The notes beneath the pieces were generated by a model that was given only the letters and a program-made list of their open reading frames with translations, was not told the DNA's origin and ran no database searches. A stretch of 64,000 bases of DNA from Chromatiales bacterium (lineage in GTDB: Bacteria > Pseudomonadota > Gammaproteobacteria > Steroidobacterales > GCA-2729495): assembly GCA_020351875.1 (NCBI GenBank), contig CP070671.1, positions 2,064,965 through 2,128,964 of the forward strand, in the 5' to 3' direction. Positions 59,040-64,000 of this stretch are shown here, in pieces (within the stretch, counting starts at the first letter, position 1; each line of letters begins with the position of its first letter). The translations under genes were made by a program, and so were the position numbers.

Positions 59040-59948
59040 CTATTCGCCCGGCGAGTTCAGCACCACCCGCACCCGCTCGGTATCGGGAAAGACCTGGCGC
59101 ACCCGGGCCTCGAGCACGTCGAGCAGCTTTTCGATCTGCCCGGTGTCCAGGTCTTCGTCCAGGTCCAGGTCCGCGTCGACGAGCACCGACGACGTGCCGG
59201 CCCAGACGGCAGCCAGGTGATTCACACCGTCGACACCCGGGGTGGACTGTACGGTGGCGCGCAGTTGATCGAGTTCGCGTTCCGGCAACGAGCGGCCCGT
59301 GATCAGGGCCCGGGCCTGCGCCATCAGCACCAGTGATGCCGCGAGCATCATCACCGCGGCCACCAGCGCACCGAGGGCGTCGAACACCAGCATGTCCAGG
59401 CTCTGGCACAACGCGAGCGCCACCAGGCCGACCACGCTGGTAAAGGTGCCGATCACGTCGCGGAGCAGGGCGCTTTTCACCAGCGGGCGGTTCATGTTGC
59501 GAAAGGCGGCGCGCAGGCTGCCTTCTTCGGCGGCGAGTTTGCGCATGCTCAGGCTCACCGCGTAGCTGTTCGTCACGACGGCCAGGCCGACCACGGCCAG
59601 CGCGAGCCACGCGGCCTCCAACGGTTCCGGGTGCACCAGTTGCTGGTAACCACGCCACGCCGACAGGCCCGCGCCGATGACCAGCATCGCGACGGCTGAC
59701 AGCAGCCCCCAGAAAAAGGCTTCGCGCGCGTAGCCAAAGGGATGGTCCGCGTTACGGGGCCGCCGGGCGCGGCGCTCGCCAATCACGAGCAGCGCCGAGC
59801 CGGTGCTGTCGGCCAGCCCCTGGGCCATTTCCGAGAACACGACCGCGCTGCCGGTGAGTACCGCCACGACCAGGTTGCTGACCACGTCGAAGACGTCGAC
59901 CAGGAACGAGACGACCACCACGCGCCGTGTGGAGATAGATTTGCCCAT
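59040..59948 (-). CDS. cation diffusion facilitator-like transporter
   Basis: 302 residues from ATG 59948. Six membrane helices and a C-terminal cytoplasmic domain with GVDGVNHLAAVWAGTSSVLVDADLDLDEDL. The CDF layout is clear, but the usual metal His/Asp pairs are changed: helix 2 has FSEMAQGLAD and helix 5 has LLRDVIGTFTS instead of HxxxD. Metal specificity is therefore unclear. It should move divalent cations out of the cytoplasm. Confidence 0.85.
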   Translation of the reverse strand: MGKSISTRRVVVVSFLVDVFDVVSNLVVAVLTGSAVVFSEMAQGLADSTGSALLVIGERRARRPRNADHPFGYAREAFFWGLLSAVAMLVIGAGLSAWRGYQQLVHPEPLEAAWLALAVVGLAVVTNSYAVSLSMRKLAAEEGSLRAAFRNMNRPLVKSALLRDVIGTFTSVVGLVALALCQSLDMLVFDALGALVAAVMMLAASLVLMAQARALITGRSLPERELDQLRATVQSTPGVDGVNHLAAVWAGTSSVLVDADLDLDEDLDTGQIEKLLDVLEARVRQVFPDTERVRVVLNSPGE

Positions 59949-60005
59949 CGCGCCCCGGAGCATAACCTCGCCGGGAAACCGGCAACAGGCATCACTGCCA
60001 GTGCA

Positions 60006-61037
60006 TCAGGACCGCTCGATGAACTCGATGGTCTTCTGCGCCAGCTCTTCCGGGTTTTCCTCGATCAGGAAGAAGCCCTTGTCCGGATAGATCTCGTGGG
60101 GTTGCCCGGCGGTGCCCGGAATCTGGTCGTGGAACACCTGGGGATTGAAGCCCTGGGTGGCGAGGTTTTCGCTGATCAGGGTTAGCGTGGGTTTGTTCCA
60201 GCCGGCGAGTGCCGCCCACACTTCGGCGTTCGGTGCGTGGGCCGGGTTCAGCGGCGTGGCCGGGATCAGCATCGGCAGGCGGCGCGGGCCGCCCTTGAAG
60301 CGTTCCTGCGGGTAAGGCGCGTCGAGCCCGGCGAGCGTGTCGGCGTCGAGCTCCCGCTCGGTCATGTCCGACACCATGCCGCTGATCGGGAACTGCTCCG
60401 GCTTCAGGATGTAGCGCCGCCAGCCGGCGACCCACGCGGCACCCAGCACGCTGTTCGCGCGCGGCACGGTGGTGGTGTTCAGCACGAGTCGGGCGAAGAT
60501 CTCGGGGTGTGCCACCGCGACCGGCAGCCCGAAGTAGCCGCCCCAGTCGAACAGGAAGCCGGTCGCACCGCGAATGTTCAGCGCCTGCAGGGTCGCGGTG
60601 AGCCATTCCACGTGCTTCTGGAACGTGTGCGCTTCCCAGTCGGCCGGTTTGTCCGAACGCCCGAAGCCGACCAGATCCGGCGCGATGACCCGGTAACCGG
60701 CTGCGGTCAGGGTCGGGATCATGTCGCGGAAGGAATAGCTCCAGGTGGCCTGCCCGTGAATCATCACGATGACATGTCCGTCGGCCGGCCCTTCGTCCAG
60801 ATAGTGCACCCGCAAGGTGCCGAGGTCGGGGTCCACGATCTCGACGTAGTGCGGAGCGAACGGGAAGTCAGCCAGTGCCGCGAAGCGTATGTCGGGTGTG
60901 CGGAGCACTTTCAAGGCCGGGTTGTAGCCAGGGCCGTTACCGCGCGCCTGCACGTCGTAGTGGTTCCAGACGAGCAGCGCCGTGACGGCCACGACCGCGA
61001 TGAGCAGCGTGGCAACCAGCCGTCGAAGGAATTTCAT
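60006..61037 (-). CDS. haloalkane-dehalogenase-like alpha/beta hydrolase lacking catalytic His
   Basis: 343 residues. An N-terminal membrane anchor (residues 8-23) is followed by an alpha/beta hydrolase of the dehalogenase group: HGQATWSYSFR (94-104; HGEPTW in dehalogenases), nucleophile Asp164 in FLFDWGGYFGL. The segment that should carry the catalytic His, GHFLQE in dehalogenases, reads GFFLIEE (321-327), with Phe322 in place of His. The enzyme may be inactive as a dehalogenase or use a different base. The DUF4197 gene starts three bases beyond its start on the same strand. Confidence 0.85.
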   Translation of the reverse strand: MKFLRRLVATLLIAVVAVTALLVWNHYDVQARGNGPGYNPALKVLRTPDIRFAALADFPFAPHYVEIVDPDLGTLRVHYLDEGPADGHVIVMIHGQATWSYSFRDMIPTLTAAGYRVIAPDLVGFGRSDKPADWEAHTFQKHVEWLTATLQALNIRGATGFLFDWGGYFGLPVAVAHPEIFARLVLNTTTVPRANSVLGAAWVAGWRRYILKPEQFPISGMVSDMTERELDADTLAGLDAPYPQERFKGGPRRLPMLIPATPLNPAHAPNAEVWAALAGWNKPTLTLISENLATQGFNPQVFHDQIPGTAGQPHEIYPDKGFFLIEENPEELAQKTIEFIERS

Positions 61038-61040
61038 TAC

Positions 61041-61778
61041 CTAGCGCGCCCCGAACACCTGTTGCAGCAGTTCCGTGGTGCGCTCGACGGGATCGTTGCG
61101 AATGGCGGCTTCTTCCTTGGCCAGGTACAGGAAGATGCCGTCCAGGCCTTTGCCCACCACGTAAGTCGTCAGGTCTGCCTCGACCTTCGGCACGAAGGGC
61201 AGCGCGTTGTACTGGCCCATGGCCGATTCATAGGTCGCGGCCGCACCGACCTGGTCCAGGCTCTGATCCACGATGGGTTCCATGGCTTCGGCGAGCGGGT
61301 CCGACATCTGCCCCCGCAGGTACTGGGTGGCAGCGTCGTCCGGCCCGTTGTAGATGGCCATCACATCGTCGAGCGTCAGTGTGCGAATCGCGTCAATGAA
61401 CAATGCCTTCGCTTTAGGGGTGGCGAGTTCCGCGGCGCGGTTCAGTTCCAGTTCCAGGTTGTCGAGGGTGCCGGCCATCCCGACTTTCGCCAGTGTCGAC
61501 TGCACGGTCTTCAGGCTGTCCGGCAACGGGATCCGAATCAGCGGGTCGGCGTTGAAACCGTCCTCGCGGCCCAGCGTATCGACGACGCGGACCGTGCCGA
61601 CCTCCAAAGCCTCTTTCAGCCCGGCGCCGATCTGGCTGGTGGTTAACTCGCTGGCGCTAGCGGGCTTGTCGACGCTTTTGCCGAACAGGTCGTCGAGCCA
61701 GTCGGCGCCTGCGGGCAGCGGACTGCCAAGGATTGCAATCAAGGCCACAAGAGGGACTGGGCGCGGGAACTTGTGCAT
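61041..61778 (-). CDS. DUF4197 exported protein
   Basis: 245 residues. Signal peptide (LVALIAILGSPLPAGA), then the DUF4197 layout: LTTSQIGAGLKEALEVGTVRVVDTLGREDGF, PLPDSLKTVQSTLAKVG, DAIRTLTLDDVMAIYNGPDDAATQYLR, and YNALPFVPKVEADLTTYVVGKGLDGIF. Function unknown; mostly helical and periplasmic. It is immediately upstream of the hydrolase gene on the minus strand. Confidence 0.9.
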   Translation of the reverse strand: MHKFPRPVPLVALIAILGSPLPAGADWLDDLFGKSVDKPASASELTTSQIGAGLKEALEVGTVRVVDTLGREDGFNADPLIRIPLPDSLKTVQSTLAKVGMAGTLDNLELELNRAAELATPKAKALFIDAIRTLTLDDVMAIYNGPDDAATQYLRGQMSDPLAEAMEPIVDQSLDQVGAAATYESAMGQYNALPFVPKVEADLTTYVVGKGLDGIFLYLAKEEAAIRNDPVERTTELLQQVFGAR

Positions 61779-61868
61779 GGCTCTTCTCCGCAGTGCGGGT
61801 ATACCTTAGCAACAAAGTGCATGGGCCCCACGTTCGCTGCTGAGCCACGCAGCGACGTGCCGCCTGCG

Positions 61869-62861
61869 TCACGATGTCGTTGAACTGTGCGGCAGCGTCA
61901 GCGCCCGGCGGATATCGGCCAGGTGCGCGGCATTGTCGTATTCGATCCGGCCCTCGCGCTGAGCCACACCTAACTGCTGCCAAAGGCTGTCGATCTCCGT
62001 AGGCAGTGGTGTCGCGCGCATCTCGGCGTATTGCCCGGTCAGCACCGGCACCCCTGTCGCGTCGTCGGCAATGCCCAGCACATCGCCCACTTCCGCAATC
62101 TCCATCATGTGATAGCCGGCCTGGCAAATGGCGCGCAAGCCGTCCTGCAGGCTTTTCTCGCCGTTCGTTTGTTCGCGAATCCTGACGTCCGCCAGCAGGC
62201 AGAACAGCGCGCCGCCCCAGTAGGTGCGACCCCAGGTGGGCGTGTAATCCAGGCCCTTGTCCCCGGCGCGCGGCAGGCCCTTTGGCATGCCGTCCAGGAA
62301 ACCGAGCCACACCTGGTCTGCAGTGAGTGCGCCTGCCTGCGCGCGGGCGATGGATTCCACGTAAGTGGCAAGCCCTTCCGTCAGCCACTGGTGGCGACGG
62401 TGCACGCTCGGGAATGCGAGATGAATGAGCTCGTGAATCAGGATCCAGTCGCGGGCCAGTGCCTGCGGCGTGGCCGACAGCCCGACCAGCACGTTCACGA
62501 CGGCGCCGTTGGTGGTCGGGTTCGCCTGGCCGGTCATGACCTTGTTGCCGCGTGCACCCCGCAGGTTGACCGAGGCTTCGGGAATCGGGAACTCGCCGTA
62601 ATACTTTGCAACGATCCCCGCCGACTGCCGCAGCCAGGCGGTCAGCGCGTCCGTCGACAGCTCGAACGGCCGGCCTTCGATGGACAACTCCAGCCGCGAC
62701 TCGCCGACGACCACGGTGGTGTTTGTGCTTTCCCGGTCCGGGGGTGGCAGTCTGCTGTACCGCGACGCCGCCGACACCGTGTCCGCAGCCCGCAGCAGCC
62801 GGGGCCGGGCGGCCAGGGCTCCGAGCAGGGCAGGCAGCAGGCTGCGGCGTGACAGGGGCAT
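61869..62861 (-). CDS. exported zinc metallopeptidase (gluzincin type)
   Basis: 330 residues from ATG 62861, with a twin-arginine-like N-terminus (SRRSLLPALLG). The zinc motif HELIH at 143-147 is followed by Glu162 in WLTEGLATYVES, the gluzincin third ligand. WGGALFCLLADVRIRE and a helical C-terminus complete the domain. It is probably a periplasmic peptidase, distantly like M61 or M1 catalytic domains. Substrate unknown. Confidence 0.82.
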   Translation of the reverse strand: MPLSRRSLLPALLGALAARPRLLRAADTVSAASRYSRLPPPDRESTNTTVVVGESRLELSIEGRPFELSTDALTAWLRQSAGIVAKYYGEFPIPEASVNLRGARGNKVMTGQANPTTNGAVVNVLVGLSATPQALARDWILIHELIHLAFPSVHRRHQWLTEGLATYVESIARAQAGALTADQVWLGFLDGMPKGLPRAGDKGLDYTPTWGRTYWGGALFCLLADVRIREQTNGEKSLQDGLRAICQAGYHMMEIAEVGDVLGIADDATGVPVLTGQYAEMRATPLPTEIDSLWQQLGVAQREGRIEYDNAAHLADIRRALTLPHSSTTS

Positions 62862-62918
62862 GATCGGTCGGACCCTTGTCTCCGCCGGTAGTTCTGCACT
62901 CGGGGCCTGGCGCGCGGA

Positions 62919-63788
62919 TTGACCGCCAGTCGAACGGCGCGCGCCGGCTGGCCGACGCTGGCGAACGCGCCTGGCTTCATGATTGATGGGCTCAACGACA
63001 CCGGCAAGATCGATACCTTTTCCATCGCCGGTGCGGACCACTCGTACACGGTGCCGAACCACCGTGTGCGCGCGATCAACAATGACCTCGCGCAGCGCAC
63101 GTTTTTGCCGGGCTGGCTGCGCTCAGTCGGCCCGGGCTGGACCGGCTGGGCGGTGGAGTCCTTCATGGACGAGCTCGCGGTGGCGGCGGAACAGGACCCG
63201 ATCGAGTTTCGCCTCGCGTTACTGGATGGCAGTGGCAAGAATGCCGGCGAGGCCCCGCAGAGCACGGGCGGGGCGAAGCGCCTGGCCAACGTGTTGCGGC
63301 GGGTGCGGGAAATGTCGGGCTGGAGTGAGACATTGCCGGCCGGCGAAGGGCGCGGTGTTGCGGTTTGTGCCGGGCAGTAACGCAACATGCCCACCTGGAT
63401 TGCGTGTGTGGCACATGTCGCTGCGGACCAGGCGACGGACACGGTCGATGTAAAGCGGCTCACGATGGTGATCGACGTCGGCACGGTAGTGCATCCGGAC
63501 GGCGCGCTGGCCCAGGCCCAGGGTGCGGCCCTGTGGGGCCTGAGCCTCGCGCTGCACGAGGGCACTGCGTTCGAAAACGGGCAGGTCAAAGACCGCAACC
63601 TGAACAGTTACCGGCCGCTGCGCGTGGGCGACGTGCCGGCCCTCGACGTGGAGTTTATCGACAGCGACGAATTCCCGAGCGGCCTGGGCGAACCGCCGCT
63701 GATCTGCGTGGCGCCGGCCATTGCGAATGCGATCTACCAGGCCGCCGGCGTGCGGGTGCGCGACCTGCCGATTCGCAAGCTGGGCTGA
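62919..63788 (+). pseudogene. molybdenum hydroxylase (IorB-like) large-subunit remnant
   Basis: One reading frame with an internal TAA at 63378-63380. Before it: LANAPGFMIDGL, DTFSIAGADHSYTVPNHRVR, LPGWLRSVGPGWTGWAVESF. After it: MPTWIACVAHVA, LTMVIDVGTVVHPDGALAQA, LWGLSLALHEGT, and PLICVAPAIANAIYQAAGVRVRDLP. This is the C-terminal part of an isoquinoline-oxidoreductase/aldehyde-dehydrogenase type molybdenum subunit. The first half is missing and the stop falls where a Glu or Gln is expected. No partner iron-sulfur subunit is present. Confidence 0.82.
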
Positions 63789-63800
63789 TACCCGCCGCGA

Positions 63801-64000
63801 TCAGTCCCGCTCGCAATTGCCGCCGGCGCTGGCCGGCTGCGTGTTCTCCACGCCCTCGGCGCCCGCATAGAACACGATGAACTCCGCCGGCCCTTCGATC
63901 ACCCGGCTGCTGTGCATGGTCTTCATGACTTCGACTATCGGCTCGCCGGCACTCAGCAGCTTGCGCTGGCCGGACTCGGTTGTCACCTGCAGCTTGCCCT
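63801..64000 (-). CDS. cupin-domain protein, C-terminal part
   Basis: The visible 66 codons read GKLQVTTESGQRKLLSAGEP, IVEVMKTMHSSRVIEGPAEF, IVFYAGAEGVENT. This fits the end of a cupin (TESG...L.AGE..vEv...H ... FYAG). The start is outside the window. Identity beyond the cupin fold is open. Confidence 0.65.
   Translation of the reverse strand, partial: GKLQVTTESGQRKLLSAGEPIVEVMKTMHSSRVIEGPAEFIVFYAGAEGVENTQPASAGGNCERD

Overview
This is a GC-rich (roughly 65%) chromosomal window from a proteobacterium, most likely a gammaproteobacterium. The support is a yceH/DUF480 gene, PhoP/PhoQ-type regulators, a DUF4124 protein, a BCAM0308-type protein, a TonB-dependent receptor with a ...EEIIVTATKRE N-terminus, and many lipoproteins and signal peptides. 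I cannot name the genus. There are no rRNA, tRNA, CRISPR or phage genes and no intact insertion sequence, but short palindromic repeats and gene remnants are common.

Layout. 1-6.6 kb: a TetR regulator (partial) divergent from a TonB-dependent receptor, followed by a tightly packed run of an exported metallo-beta-lactamase-fold protein, two membrane proteins built from an H-x-H four-helix module, and an SMP-30 lactonase-like protein. 6.6-15.2 kb: a recQ remnant, a low-GC exported protein resembling coproporphyrinogen oxidase, a PiT phosphate transporter, a chimeric yellow/royal-jelly-like protein with a glutathione-transferase tail, yceH, a porin, a sulfatase lipoprotein and a deazaflavin-type reductase. 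15.2-21.8 kb: an eight-gene minus-strand envelope operon with an ExbB/MotA-like channel, a proline-rich ExbD-like partner, a lipoprotein, a DUF4384-like protein, a SPOR-like protein and a lytic transglycosylase. This is the strongest candidate for an undescribed system.

22-33.4 kb: two ParE-type toxin-antitoxin loci (the second toxin cut by an in-frame stop), an orphan antitoxin-like regulator, a cytochrome b561 overlapping a membrane-bound LuxR-type regulator, small exported proteins, a PhoP/PhoQ-like operon, two VOC proteins, a nitroreductase, and a CapK/PaaK-like ligase beside an apparently decayed ATP-grasp gene. 33.4-37.1 kb: a four-subunit fumarate reductase/succinate dehydrogenase operon. 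37.2-46.3 kb: large exported or membrane proteins (one with an RGG-rich tail, one TPR membrane protein, one DUF4382 lipoprotein with hexanucleotide repeats, one VanZ-like) and a MetE-like methyltransferase with a second 3' remnant 1.7 kb away.

46.3-64 kb: a molybdopterin oxidoreductase, aldo/keto reductase, thioesterase, dodecin, THUMP and CheR-like proteins, a second and intact yellow/royal-jelly-like lipoprotein, several enzymes of normally cytoplasmic families that carry signal peptides (SDR, methyltransferase), a DUF2934-HSP20 fusion, a haloalkane-dehalogenase-like protein without its catalytic His, a DUF4197 protein, a Zn peptidase, a broken molybdenum hydroxylase gene and a cupin at the edge.

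How it fits together: many products act in the envelope (porin, receptor, lipoproteins, channel, transglycosylase, glycine-zipper proteins), beside a set of small-molecule enzymes. At least six broken or chimeric genes and two families of palindromic repeats point to ongoing rearrangement. All family names are from reading motifs by eye; no database search was run.
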